From NCBI GenBank assembly GCA_025093555.1, contig JAIWNF010000028.1:496001-560000 (forward strand): a stretch of 64,000 nucleotides of DNA. Reading direction: 5' to 3'. The notes below the pieces were generated by a model. That model had not been told where the DNA came from. It saw nothing but the letters and a program-made list of their open reading frames with translations, and made no database searches. Below, one piece after another: positions 12,752 through 24,930 of this stretch. Position 1 is the stretch's first letter, and each line of letters begins with the position of its first letter. The position numbers were made by a program, and so were the translations under genes. Source of the stretch: Circinella umbellata. Its lineage: Eukaryota > Mucoromycota > Mucoromycetes > Mucorales > Lichtheimiaceae.

Positions 12752-13497
12752 ACACCATGTATATATAAAAAAATAGTTTACATAGTACGTAGTGCTGACA
12801 CAATGTACATTTTTATATCATATGTATATAGATACAAAAAGTTTTATTCCTTTGTGTTAATACAAACATTAATACTTGCAATCAAAAACAATCGTAGCTT
12901 TAGTGGTATAACAGTGCTAAAAACTTTCAATTAATTATAGATATTATTATATGTTATCGCTTATAGAATACAACATACTATCGGTAGCTTAGGCTTCTCA
13001 AAGCCAACCAGATATCTGGTCTAACAATAGTATTATATATTCATCGTTCACATCAATTACTGACTTTTTGTGACATTTATATATATAACAATAAAAAAAA
13101 TATATATCTCGAACGGTTAAGTTGTTTCAAGCACTACAACTTAAAGTTCTATTCTAGGCAGGAAGACGTTTTTTACATTTTGGTTTACTTTTACTGCCAG
13201 ACGGTCTACCAGGACCATGTTTCTCTGGCGAAGACACGTCGTCGTTATCCATATTATAGCAAGAGAGAAAAACCTGTGTTGTATAAAAAAAAAAGAAATT
13301 CCATACGCGCATAAACACATAAACTTAGGTCGCACATAGACGTTAAGTCGGGATTTTATTGGCTGAAGCTGCTGCTTAACTTGTAAAATGATTGGCGCCA
13401 GGTACTTTAACACCGCTTGAAATTTTACTTTATAAGCCTTTTCTTTAATACACGCGCTTCTACAGTTTAAAAAAAAAAAGAGAGAGAGAGATCTAAA
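12752..13497. other. spacer; includes a short AT-hook-like frame on the minus strand
   Basis: Mostly featureless upstream DNA of the RRM-protein gene. On the minus strand near 13250-13150 a 32-codon frame starts MDNDDVSSPEKHGPGRPSGS and ends in a basic tail. GRPSG is an AT-hook core often seen at the N terminus of DNA-binding or transposase proteins. It is too short to call a gene. Confidence 0.35.
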
Positions 13498-14794
13498 ATG
13501 TCACAACCACCACGTCCTCCACCACCATTTGCAACAGGACCTCCACCACCTCCTGGGGGACCATTACCTCCTAATGCATCTATGGGTCCACCTCCACAAG
13601 GTCATCTTGCAAGACCACCATTTGGAATGGCACCACCTCCAGGCGCACCTTTACCACCATTTGGTGCACCTCCACCTGGTATGATTCCACCACCTCAACC
13701 AGCAATGATGGGTGGTATTCCCTTATCAAAACAAACACTTAATACTAAACCTAGTCGAACCATTTATGTCAGTAACCTTAATGAAAAAGTCAAATTACCA
13801 GGTAAAAATAAAAAAAGAAACATTATAACTTTTGGATCTATAATAGATCCTTTTTTTTAATCACGTACATGATGTTTAAAAAAAAGGATGTACACACAAT
13901 ACAAGTAAAATAACCTATATATATGTGTATGCGTGTGAATTTTTTTTATTTTATAGTATTAAAAACTACATTAAAAACTATGTTTAGTCAATTTGGTGAA
14001 GTTCTTGATGTAGTTGCATATTCTAATATTCGTATGCGAGGTCAGGCATTTGTTGCTTATGCAGATGAAGAAAGTGCAGCAAAAGCTATCAAAGAGTTGC
14101 AACATTTTACATTATACAATAAGCCAATGGTAATATATTATTAGCACAATTAATCTTTTTATCTTAATCAAATAACTAAATGACTTTATTTTAGGTTGTA
14201 CAATATGCACGTAACAAATCAGATGTACATGCTAAACGAGATGGTGACTTTGATGATCATTTTGCAGACCGACTTAAGAGAAAGGGTAAATATAGATATA
14301 TAGGAATATAACAAAGATAGAAGTAGAAAATATTTATATTTATGTTTATATTATGTAGAGGCACGAAAATCAATGCCACTTCCTGGAGCAAACAAAAAAG
14401 TGTTACCTCCTCCTCAAGGTAAAAATATTATTTTGTTGATAATACACAAGTGATTCATGTTATACTAATGACATTTGGATCATTTTTAAATATACTTTTT
14501 TTAGTTGGTATGCCACGACCTGCAGGACCTATTCCACAAATTCCAGACGAATTTTTACCACCCAACAATATTCTCTTTTTGCAAAATTTGCCAGAAACTA
14601 TTTCACAAGAACAAATCGAAGAATTGTTCAAAGCTTATCCTGGTTTTAAGGAAGTTCGTATGATTCCAACCAAGAAAAGTATTGCTTTTGTTGAATATGA
14701 AACTGATATACAATCAACTGCTGCTAAAAATGGTTTGGCAACTTATACATTTGGACCTGATCATCCTATTCGCATTACATTCGCTAGAAAGTAA
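13498..14794 (+). CDS. U1A/U2B''-type snRNP protein with two RRMs, 5 exons
   Basis: Exons 13498-13801, 13957-14129, 14195-14285, 14359-14418 and 14505-14794 join to 305 aa. Residues 1-80 or so are a Pro/Gly-rich leader. RRM1 has RNP2 TIYVSNLNEKV and RNP1 RMRGQAFVAYADEESAAKAI, then NKPMVVQYARNKSDVHAKRD. A basic linker leads to RRM2, with NILFLQNLPETISQEQIEEL and RNP1-like KSIAFVEYE, ending in ITFARK. The second RRM closing the protein and the RRM1 sequence match the SNRPA/SNRPB2 family, which binds the stem-loop of U1 or U2 snRNA in the nucleus. The Pro-rich N-terminal leader is unusual, because RRM1 usually starts near residue 5-10. U1A versus U2B'' cannot be decided here. Confidence 0.9.
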
Positions 14795-16536
14795 TATATA
14801 TTGCTGTTATGTGTTAAAAAAAAGCGAAATTTTCACTCTCTTCTCCTTCCTCATCATCATCCCCATTTTTATTATTTCTTGTTGATAGCCTTTTTTTTAA
14901 AAAAGAAATCGTATGAACATTGCACTTTTAGTTCAGTGTAATATATTAAATAAAAATTTCATTAATTAAAAAGTCAAAATTCTGTTTGATAAAGTTGTTT
15001 TATTAAGTGACAATCATGAATAGTGTTTATATTGGGAGGGTGGGAATGATAACGTTTGACGGGTTATTCTTTTTTTTTTGAAACAATTAGTGCACTGTAC
15101 ATGTGGTTTGTATGTTCTATATACATGGTATTTGTTTTGGTTTTTTTCGTTACTCCCCAACTGGCGCTCAAACACTTAAGCGAATAAAAAGGTAGTAGTC
15201 TATAAATATTATATAAACCGGAAGTCTTACTCATAGATAAACCTCTTTTGGAGATTCATATAAAAAGAAAACATGATCTTTGATAAGCGTTTCTATTATC
15301 TTTACTATTATTCATGTGATAGCAAAAAATACATTCCTTTCATATTATAGAATATCGAAACATCATTTTGATTGGACATTTGCTTATCCCAGTGTAGTAT
15401 TTGATATATAGGCATCATTGTTATAAAAAAAAAGGTATAAGAATATGGTTCAATAACAGTACAATATTATATGTTATTGACGATATGTACAGTAACTCAT
15501 TGTCGATAAAAAGAACTAAATAATAAAAATAGAAAAAATCACAAGAGCACATGTGCTTAAAAGATAGATTTTGTGTGGTTGGAAAGAGATGTCGCTCGTT
15601 TGAATTTCCTTTTCCAACCTGGAAGGCGTCTGAGAACTACAAATGAGAGAGAAAAAATAAACATAAACAAATGTTGTAAAAGAAAAAAAAAAGAGTATGT
15701 AAACATGATCGGAAAGAAAAAGGTGGCACCGACCTCATGAGTAAAATATTAAATGATGAAATCACTATCTAGTAATGATATGGATTTACTATTTTGATAC
15801 ACAAATCTTAGTATTTGCTTATTAGTTTGTCGTACAGTAAGTGGAGACAGACGACGACAACAACAAACATCGGGCATGGAAGAATGAAGGCGCAATAAAT
15901 AACAATAGTTCGTATAAAAAAATTATCTTTATCAACAAGTAGAAAATGATAAGACCACAAAAATGAATAAAGAAAAAATTGCTCATCAATAATATCATAG
16001 TTCTCATACTTTTTAAAATTGTTAACTACTCTTATAATAGTCAAGTTTTATTATAATTAACTATTTAATGATTTAACAAGACTGTTGGTACTCCAATAGC
16101 ACTCTTTTCCTTTTGATAAAAAAAAGCATGTACCACATTTCATGGCGATCTTTACTTATATATCATCTTTATCAATGTTGGCGGACGGACCATGATTTAT
16201 TCGGGCCATACACTTTATGTGGTTAACCCATTTAACGGCCCACTAGTGTTTATCATCAGCTGATTTAATGTTTGTTTATTGTTTGTGGGGTCGTTCAAGT
16301 TTTGACGAAAAGAAATTGAAATGGCGTTGGGGGGCAAAAAACGTGGGTATAGAACTTTTCACACTCTAATAGTCAATTACAATATAAAAAGGGTATACAT
16401 GGATTGCTTTTCCTTTTTTTTTCTCTTCATTTTGCTGTATAACTGCATTTTTCTTCTCATTTATTTTATTTTATTTTTTAAAAAAAAACTTTGTTTAATT
16501 TAACAACCTTTTTAATACGCTATAATCACCATCATC
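14795..16536. other. 1.7-kb spacer without clear gene
   Basis: No convincing gene. A minus-strand pair of short frames at about 15755-15580 can be spliced to a 37-residue basic peptide but lacks a good donor, so I did not call it. The right end is the promoter side of the gene at 16537. Confidence 0.5.
16383..16390 (+). promoter_or_regulatory. TATA-like box upstream of the 16537 gene
   Basis: TATAAAAA followed by GGG lies about 150 bp before the ATG at 16537, on the coding strand. Plausible core promoter by position and sequence only. Confidence 0.4.
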
Positions 16537-17241
16537 ATGCTTTGTCTATATATGCATTCTGAACGTCAACATTTGATATCATCACCATCATCATACGAAG
16601 ACTTTACCAATGTAGTAGATGAAAAGCATTCTATGCATTATCAACAAATTAATACATCAATTACATCGTGTAACAAAGAAATGTCTTTTGATCCGTTTAC
16701 GCATGCAGGAACCATGGTACACCAACAAGTTAATTTCAAATGGAATATATTTGATAATTCTCTGGTTCGCACCCTTTGTAACATGACTTCTATTATAGCT
16801 AGCAGTCTACCTCAAGATCCACGTGCTAAAAAATTACCTGTTTTTACCTTCAATACTTCAACCAATACAAAACCATCAACAACACTCAAACCAGTCATTT
16901 CTATATCTAATAATAATAAACGCGCCATGGTACCACTTAAACAACGACTAAGGCATGAATGTTGGCAACCTATTACCAATGAAACACCATCAGAACAACA
17001 GCAACAACATAACAAAAATAATTATACATCATTACCTGCATGGATGTTTACACATAAACATGTTCGTGATGTTCGATCAAACTCTGATGGACTTCGAAAA
17101 CTAGCTGTCAAAGTTGAAATGGTACGACATAAAAAAATAACATTAGGTCAAGTCAGAAAAGAACAAAAACGATATCTTTCTAGTCGCACCGATGACTTTA
17201 TACCATGTAAAAAGAGTTCCTTGTCAAATCAATGCTTTTAA
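16537..17241 (+). CDS. unrecognised basic protein, single exon
   Basis: An uninterrupted 234-aa frame with host-like codon use. The N-terminal half is Ser/Asn-rich and low in motifs. The C-terminal half is Arg/Lys-rich, with MVPLKQRLRHECWQPITNE, then SLPAWMFTHKHVRDVRSNSD and LGQVRKEQKRYLSSRTDDF. There is no signal peptide or membrane span. The basic C-terminal region with conserved-looking Trp/His residues suggests a nucleic-acid or regulatory role, but I recognise no family. A TATA-like box and pyrimidine-rich leader precede the ATG, which supports a real gene. An intron-free structure is less common among its neighbours. Confidence 0.6.
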   Translation: MLCLYMHSERQHLISSPSSYEDFTNVVDEKHSMHYQQINTSITSCNKEMSFDPFTHAGTMVHQQVNFKWNIFDNSLVRTLCNMTSIIASSLPQDPRAKKLPVFTFNTSTNTKPSTTLKPVISISNNNKRAMVPLKQRLRHECWQPITNETPSEQQQQHNKNNYTSLPAWMFTHKHVRDVRSNSDGLRKLAVKVEMVRHKKITLGQVRKEQKRYLSSRTDDFIPCKKSSLSNQCF

Positions 17242-18212
17242 GCTTTCTTTATATTCATTATTTTATTTATTGTTATCATTTGTATTATGCTTTTTTTATT
17301 GTTTTTTACATTCTCTTATTTGTATTATTGTACTATATCACCCCTCTTCTTCTCTTTTTTTGCTATATCTTAACTATGTGCACAAAATAACGACTTATAT
17401 ATATATATATTGTTTCATGAAAAAAAAACCTATCATTTTAATAATAATAATAATAATCATTTTTTTATGCATTTAACGCATTATCACTATACCTTACTTT
17501 CAAATGTGTATACACAGACTTTTTATTTATTTATTAAAAGATTGCTTTAATAGGAATGATAACTCGGCAAAAACGAGACATAAATCTATTATTTCTCGTC
17601 ACGCAATAAACTGTATCATTTGCGTCATTTCTAATCCAACGGTTTTTATACTGAAGGTAATTTTTTTTTTTTTAAGTATTACAAATTTTTTTTTGGAAAG
17701 ATTCATAAACTTTAATCAGATACACTTGAAATGACAAAATCTATATATCAAAATATAAACCAGTTCGTGAAATCACCGTGACAACAGAGCACCATTTATA
17801 TGAAATTAGTGTGTCTCCTAGAAATAAGAGTAGTTACAGTATAATAATGAAGGGACACAATCTTATTATTCCTTGCACTATAACCTTTTATGTGATCGCC
17901 CATATATCTTCTAAAAAGATTTTTTATGTAAATCGAGACCAGATCATATAGATATTAAAGACTGCTTATCTCCTTTCAAACTTTTTAGATTAGCAAAAGT
18001 ATCATTGATATTGAAAACGAACGTAATATATCAATCAAGTCGATCTGTGGTTTTAAACGACACAAATATATATAAAAAGAAAATTGTTACAAAATGCAAA
18101 AAAAACTAAGCGTCAACACCATTGCGCAATTCAGTACAGTTATGGGGAAAACTTTTTATGTACCACCAAAAAATTTAGCTTTCTCAGTTTACTTTTTCTT
18201 TTTCTTTTTCAT
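17242..18212. other. spacer without recognisable gene
   Basis: A+T-rich 3' flank of the 16537 gene and promoter side of the msrB gene; short Phe/Ile-rich frames are translation of low-complexity DNA. Nothing else seen. Confidence 0.55.
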
Positions 18213-19233
18213 ATGTTCCGCACAACAATAAAAGCCCTGTCATATTCAAGGAGTGTCGTTTCTTTTAGACCTGTTCTTTCTTCTCACGTAAAACAACGCA
18301 TTTCTTTCTTTTCAAGAGATTTGACATACTCTTTAACACATTATAATACAATGGCAAATAAAACTGAAGAAGAATGGAGAGCTGTCTTAAGTCCCGAACA
18401 ATTCAGAATTCTTAGAGAGAAAGGTAAAACTAGGCTATAAGATATATATATATAAACTTTATGCGTATATATATTTTATTTTTATTTTTATATATATAAG
18501 CTAAATGGAGTATATCAGATACTTACATAAGTAACTTTTTTTTTCTATTTGGCTTATATATTTATACATATATATATAGGAACTGAAATGGCCGGTACTG
18601 GTGAATATAACCATCATTTTGATAAAGGTAGTGTTTTAATTATCATTCATATAAGAGCAATAGTAATTTTCTCGATATTAAATATTAATTTGATATGTAC
18701 ATACATGCATATATACAAATATTCCATGGCTAGGTGTATATCGTTGCGCTGGATGCAATGTTCCATTATATATTTCCGATACCAAGTTTGATAGTGGTTG
18801 TGGTTGGCCTGCATGTAAGTTTATTTGATTTCAGTAAATAAATAATTGATAGACAACAGCCAGAAAAAAATCTTAAATTCTAACATATTATACTTCTATA
18901 TTTGATATAGTTTTTGAAGCTATTCCTGGTAAATAATTGGATGATGTGAATGTTATAAGGGGGGAAGAAAAAGGAAGGCGTGTGTGTGTGAATATATATA
19001 AAACAATAAAAATTAATATATCATTTTTACTCTTCATATATGATTTAGGTGCTGTCGGTCGCCAATCTGACAATAGTCGTGGATTCGAACGTACTGAGAT
19101 TATCTGCAATAACTGTGGTGGTCATCTTGGTCACGTTTTTAAAGGTGAAGGTTTTGAAACACCTACTGATGAACGACATTGTGTCAACAGCATTAGCATC
19201 AAGTTTGAGGATAAAAAAGAAGAAAAATTATAA
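18213..19233 (+). CDS. msrB: methionine-R-sulfoxide reductase B, 5 exons
   Basis: Exons 18213-18423, 18580-18627, 18734-18814, 18911-18928 and 19049-19233 join to 180 aa. The zinc-binding Cys pairs are CAGC (in [20 protein letters not shown]) and CNNC (in [17 protein letters not shown]). The resolving/catalytic block ends in [11 protein letters not shown], with the catalytic Cys in the family RxCxNS motif. The enzyme reduces the R epimer of methionine sulfoxide in proteins, with thioredoxin as the electron donor. The first 46 residues are Arg/Ser-rich without acidic residues until Asp39 and look like a mitochondrial presequence ([20 protein letters not shown]). A second in-frame ATG at 18351 ([12 protein letters not shown]) would give a cytosolic form. 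Exon 4 is only 18 nt. Confidence 0.93.
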
Positions 19234-19776
19234 ATTATTAAATAGATACAATTTTTTTTTCGTAATCCTTTATTTTATTATTGCATTGAAGGTTTTTTTA
19301 TGGGGTTCTAAATGTATATATATTATGGGAGCTGTTAAATGTAATGACTTAATTTCTATTCTTTTATAAATGATTTATAAGTAGGGGGCGAGTGTGGTAG
19401 GCAACACAATAATACTCACAACTTTATCGTGTTGGGGATTATGTAAGTTACGATGACTATTGATCATGGATAGTAACGAATAAAATTTTATATAACGAAC
19501 TAACCCATGAAAAGTAAATTGAGTGTGTTTTTATTCATTAATTTACTTCATTTTCTTTCGTCGAATACAAACTTTTCCAATTGAGCTATGTGATATCTAT
19601 GTCAAGTCATCAACTGACTTGATATCACAATTACGTATGAGTAAAATTATAATTGTTTTAACTATATACATTACAAACCACCTAGCACTGTTATATATCT
19701 ATATATAATAGAAACAGTATTGAATAATGAGCAAATCAATACAATAATGATATTTGACCTTTAATCAACTGAATAC
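19234..19776. other. spacer between msrB and the P450 pseudogene
   Basis: A+T-rich DNA with no convincing frame or RNA gene. Confidence 0.5.
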
Positions 19777-20690
19777 TTATGGGCAGACATGTTTTCCAAT
19801 GCCAAATAGCATAGAATCTTCCCCAGTTTTTGTTGTTGTAAGCTGCGTTTCAAGATGACGGAACGGTTCAAACTTATCATAGTTTTCTAAGGTGTCCTTT
19901 TGTACTTTGCTATCGTGGCTATTTACCCACAACCATTTAGTAAGATGTGTTGTCCTTGAAGGTTAATATAAATTCAAAGTAAAGCAAAAACAAAATTAGT
20001 ATTACTATTAATCACGTTATATGAGAGGAATTTTTTCTTTCTTTATATAACTAACTTGGTGGAATAATAATACCGTTACTTAAAATAACATTATTACTGT
20101 CTGAATTAGTGCGATCCGATGCAGTAATATCGTTGCTGATACGAAACGATTCACGACATACACTATCCAGCTTTACAAGCTTTCGAATGGACTCGGCACT
20201 AGTAAGATAATTCTTAATATCATCAACAGACGCAAGATCACCAAATGCTTCATTTTGATCATTAATAAGCTCATTAATAAGTTTTGGTTGTTCCAAAAGC
20301 CGATGTAATACGGACGCTATAAGTTCACTAATTGTTGCTACTGATGGGAAGACCAGCCATAACATATAGCCGGCATAAAATGTGTAAATATCTTTTTGAC
20401 TTTCAACTGGTTTGTGGATAGTTTTCAAGAAGATCTTGGAGTATGTCGGTCTACTAAATAAATATATATATATAATAAACATTTACAATACCATTATTAC
20501 TACCCTTATTACTTTTACTTTTTTTCATAAAAGTTAAGCAAAACAGTTTTCTCACGGTATTATCATACCGGTCGTGTCCAATTAAAATCTTCTCCAGACA
20601 TCCCTCCTAGACGACTATCTATTTCTGATTTCATTGAATTTGCTAGTTGTACTCTATACATCTTAATGTAAGGGTCAAACTTGCCAATAT
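19777..20690 (-). pseudogene. cytochrome P450 fragment, truncated at the haem Cys
   Basis: On the minus strand an exon near 20690-20569 reads DPYIKMYRVQLANSMKSEID. It is followed by DILQDLLENYPQTS and, after a frame change near 20425, by the I-helix side (FPSVATISELIASVLHRLLE). Next come the K-helix ExxR in DSVCRESFRISND and ILSNGIIIPPS. A further piece near 19945-19780 has the meander NYDKFEPFRHL and the haem-binding loop FGIGKHVCP, where the next codon is TAA. Family P450s continue with Gly-Arg and the L-helix, so the last 40-70 residues are lost, as is everything N-terminal to the I-helix region. Upstream exons were not found before 20690. Broken copy of a fungal microsomal P450. Confidence 0.8.
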
Positions 20691-21617
20691 ACCTTTTTTT
20701 ATATAATTAATATTAAGAAGTAAAGTAAAAGATAAACTTTTAGTTCCCATAAATAAACTTTTGACAACAATTCCCAAATATATTTATATATATACAGGAT
20801 TTTTCCAAATTATTTGCGCCAAGCATAAGTAGCTTTGCGCCCAGTGAAGAATTTTTTTGCATTACATTAAAAAGCTTTTGCGTTGCCTGGGAAACAAATT
20901 TGCGTTAGTAGCATTGCGTCAATATTTTGCGTTCCTATTTTTGCGCCGTTATTTGACCTTTCACTATACTGATAAACTATTTATAAAGACAATAAAAAGC
21001 ACAATGGATAACTGACTGCAACAGGTTTTTTTAGACAGTTACTAAAAATGATTTTGAGTGCTTGATCCAACTAAATACAACCGTCCTTGGTCACATGCTT
21101 AACAGCTTTAATTGTTCTGGGTGTCAATTGATTCTTTTCACTTAATTTATCTCGACGAATGCCTGTCATGAAAATAATATTACGTTCAAGATCAATTGTG
21201 CTGACCCATAGCATATTTATTCATTTTCATTTGAGCTAGAATTCTTCTACTGGATTGAGAATGGTAGGATAGGATACGAGATAGATGTATCTGTAGGCAT
21301 CATGGCCTGTAGACATCATGGCTTGTAACTTAGCAATTCGGATTCATAGCCTGACAACGGTGATAGTAAATAGAGTAGTTCTTGCAACGAGCATAACAGT
21401 ATCTTCAAAAAGAAATGTCCAAATTCCATCACTTGGCGACAAAAATAAATGTCATATATTTACGAAAATTTGTCGCTTAGTAATTTAAAGTTTCATGGAT
21501 GCAAAAATATAATGGGGTTGCTTCCTTCACGATATATTTCTTGAAATGAACGGCACTTTTATATACGTGTCAATAGGATTCTTTTCATTCAACAACAATA
21601 TTTGGCCAAATATATTT

Positions 21618-21657
<40 letters not shown>

Positions 21658-22253
21658 CTCACAGAAGGTTGCACAAAAAGGGAAGCAGCAACCAAAATTG
21701 AATGTAGACAAATAATGTTGCAGCGCAAGAAGCTAAAATGAACCCCATAAAAATAAAAATGAGCGACAATTTTGAAAGTGAACCAGATACTTGAATCGGG
21801 TCATCTGAGAGAAAACGAGCTACACAACTTGAAATTAGCCTATGTCAAGTAAATTTAAGATATCCGACCTGGAAAATGAATATGAACTAGAAGGAACATG
21901 GAGCGTCCATGGATACATTTGTAGTATACGTCATTCATATAGTAAAAAATCAACAAATACACCTTGCTTGTATGCAACATCTCATGTACATACTTATTAC
22001 AAGATAATAATAATGATAATTGTCTATCACTAAGTTCCAGACAATTGAGGTAGTCCATCAGACTTACCGAACCTGAACTGATAGAGTGCTGTAATCATAA
22101 TTCTTTCTTTATTACCGAAACATAGCAAATAAAATAAATGTATAAAAAATAAAAAAAAATTTCTATAAAACTAATATGAATGCTTTCATGGAACCTTGAT
22201 CATTTTTCTTTCGCTACGCCGGTCAGAACCGCTTTCATTTTAAAAATTCATCC
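20691..22253. other. spacer with TTTGCG cluster and CA microsatellite
   Basis: Holds about seven TTTGCG/ATTGCG words in 140 bp (20805-20955) and a (CA)n tract at about 21619-21653. A 63-codon frame at 21842-22033 has no recognisable domain. The right end runs into the DIRS-like element, whose 5' boundary I could not define. Confidence 0.55.
21619..21653. repeat. (CA)n microsatellite
   Basis: About 17 consecutive CA units. Simple sequence repeat. Confidence 0.85.
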
Positions 22254-24420
22254 ATGTTTGACCAATCTATGAACCCTGATACTCAAATCCAACAACTTGT
22301 GGAACAGGTAGCAAGACAACAACAACTGCTTGAAGATCTGTATCAAGCTCGCACAGACTCTGTTGTTCATCCCCCTGTACCACAGGTACCACATGACCTA
22401 CCTGTTCGTCCATCTTTCGATTGGACCCCTTCACCTACATTGATTCAATTGATGCCTACCTTAGAACAAGCTACATTTACCAACACGCTTGCTGCCGAGG
22501 AGTGCATACAAGTTATCAAACGTTACCCCCCTTTTCATGGTTTTACGTACAAGGCACCAGCACCAGTTCCTGAGGCCGCGTGTTTATTTACCAAACTTCA
22601 AGCAGCGGAAGATGCTTCTCTTCATAATTTTCAATACAACTTATCAGCTGTCCTACATCCTCTGGATGTCCTTGGCCATATGCTTCTACCCATCTTACAA
22701 CCTGATTAAGTTGAGCGAATTTTTGCTATACTTAATGACATCCATACTCTCATTTTACATACGGAGGGTACTATTAATCAAGCCCGCAACCAACTTGCTC
22801 TTTGGGTAGTTAACCCTTCCATTCGACAACAACCACCTACTGACCGAGAATATACCATGGCTTCAGACACCTCCAAGGAAACTGTTTCGCAGTATACAGC
22901 ACTTCAGAAAAGTCTATGAGAGGCTCGTTTCCCGTCAGGTAATCGTTTTCGTCAAGCCACTACCTCTCGTTCATCTGCTTCTACACCTGCATCATCGTTT
23001 TCTCGATCCGGCCCATCAGGAGATGGCGGGCATCCCGACAGCAGTTTTACTCAACCACAACAACTGTGGTCAAACAATCCGTTTCGCCGCAACTACCAAT
23101 CCATCAACTACAGCAACCACAGCAACACCAGCAACAACAGCAACACCAGCAACAACAGCAACACTGTCAGAAACACCGCTTTCAATAACAGCACCAGGAA
23201 CAACTGCCAGTAGGCGGTCGTCTTCAACATTATTGGAAGGCTTGGGTGAAACTAACACCCAGTCATTGGGCACATTCTGTTTTCAAGAACAGTTTCCATC
23301 TTCAGTTCTTGACACCTCCCCCTTTGACACTTCACCATCGATCCATCATCCCACAGTCACTCCAACAACAAGCTCTACTACACCAAGAGATAACCGAATT
23401 ATTACAAAAGCACGTAATCGAACCAGCACCTTCTAGACCAGACTTCGGCAGTCCTATGTTGGTCATCCCCAAATGCAATGGCGGGTTTCGTCCTGTCTTC
23501 AACCTCAAAAATTTAAACCAACATCTTCATGCCCCCAAATTCAAAATGGAAACACTTCAGCAAGTTGTAAAAATGATTCAACCACACGATTTCCTTACAT
23601 CAATCGATTTGGCAGATGTCTTCCTACACATCGCAGTCTACCACCAATTCCGCCGCTACCTCCATTTCAGATGGAATCATCAAACATTCCAGTTTCGCAC
23701 AACCGCCTTTGGTCTCTCTCAAGTTCCATGGCTGTTCACAAAACTTTGTAAACCGATTTTGAAGTGGGCACGCTACCAAGGGATGCGAGTTACTGCCTAC
23801 TACTTGGACGATTGGTTGATCATAGGCAAGTCACCTCAGTAGACATTGGATCACACCCAACGAATTGTCAAGAAACTTCAAGAGTTGGGCTGGTTGGTGA
23901 ACCTCAAGAAATCGAATCTACAACCATGCCAACAGATCGAGCATCTAGGCTATCACCTCGACACAACATCTATGACCGCAAAACTACCGGGGACCAAGTT
24001 ATGAGATCTACGATGGTCAATTCAAACAATCCTCAAACAACCTTATCAAACCCCTCGCTGCATACACAGTCTCACTATGCATATAAAAGCGGCTACGATT
24101 GCCTTATTTCCAGCACAGCTTTACACCTGCTCTCTTCTCCAATTCAAGATCAGAATGTGCATCACAATCAAGGATGGGATCGCCTCCTACCCCTTCCTCA
24201 GAATTGTCTTAACGAGTTGGCCTGGTGGCACCAGAACTTGACCAAGTGGAATGGCCACTCTCTTCTACCTTTGACTCCCCAGCATACCATGTATGTGGAC
24301 GCAAGTGATTATGGATGGGGTGGCGTTTATCATCAACAAGTAGTACAAGGGCATTGGACCACCTAGGAATGAGCACAGTCAATCAATTGGCAAGAACTGA
24401 AAGCAATTCACTTAATACTC
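22254..24420 (+). mobile_element. truncated DIRS-type retroelement
   Basis: A gag-like frame at 22254-22709 (starts MFDQSMNPDTQIQQLVEQVA) is followed, with frame changes, by a reverse transcriptase at about 23360-23842. The RT has FGSPMLVIPKCNGGFRPVFN, LTSIDLADVFLHIAVYHQFR, FRTTAFGLSQVPWLFTKL and the YLDD box in VTAYYLDDWLIIG. An RNase H piece follows at about 24170-24370 (MYVDASDYGWGGVYHQQV). RT spelling and the lack of protease and integrase fit the DIRS/Ngaro order, which uses a tyrosine recombinase. After two stops at 24364-24372 a short homologous stretch (SINWQELKAI) persists, then similarity ends. No recombinase or split repeats were found. Dead 5' fragment. Confidence 0.75.
23382..23842 (+). 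pseudogene. DIRS-type reverse transcriptase fragment
   Basis: Open frame within 23246-23842. Finger and palm blocks are recognisable: LHQEITELLQKHVIEPAPSR, the first catalytic Asp in SIDLADVF, and the paired Asp in YLDDW. The thumb and RNase H lie in other frames downstream, so the polyprotein is broken after IIGKSPQ by a stop at 23840-23842. Confidence 0.7.
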
Positions 24421-24429
24421 TAGTCTTTT

Positions 24430-24930
24430 TCTCATCTTACCAATACAAATTATTAAGAAGAATTGGAAACGTTGAAATTGGTATAGAAGGTTCATCAGTT
24501 AATATGATTCATACGAGTGTCCTTAATAAATGTATATGTAAACCTCTCAACTATTCTTTTCTATATCGGATTCAATCGAAAACCAATACATTACTTATTC
24601 CTTTCTATTTCCTTTCCACTATCAAAACAATCTTTAAACAATACTGTTGTATCCATTTACTATAGCCTACTGTAGCAAATACATTGAAAAAATTGAATGT
24701 AATTAAAATAAAAAGATTATACAACATTATAAAAATTAATGACCATAAAGTAAATGAAGAAAAAATATGTGGGTACATTGAGAAGAAATATCAAATATGT
24801 GCTCTGTATGAAAAAGAAGGGGTTTTCGTAGATGACAAAAGAATGGGTGAAGTGACAAGTATATACAATAATGAATGATAATGCACAATCCAAATTTACT
24901 CAGCTGGGGTTGCCGCATACATTCAGGATG
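24430..24930. other. spacer with an unrecognised 64-codon frame
   Basis: A Lys/Ile-rich frame at 24684-24878 has no recognisable motif and is not called as a gene. No other signal seen. Confidence 0.4.

Noticed and set aside
15580..15760. Minus-strand pair of short frames that could splice to a 37-residue basic peptide.
   Set aside because: The donor would be a weak CAT|GTTTAC, the product matches no family I know, and no promoter is evident.
16812..17015. Minus-strand Cys-run frame opposite the 16537 gene.
   Set aside because: The Cys run is the antisense of Gln/Asn codons; it is a shadow of the plus-strand gene.
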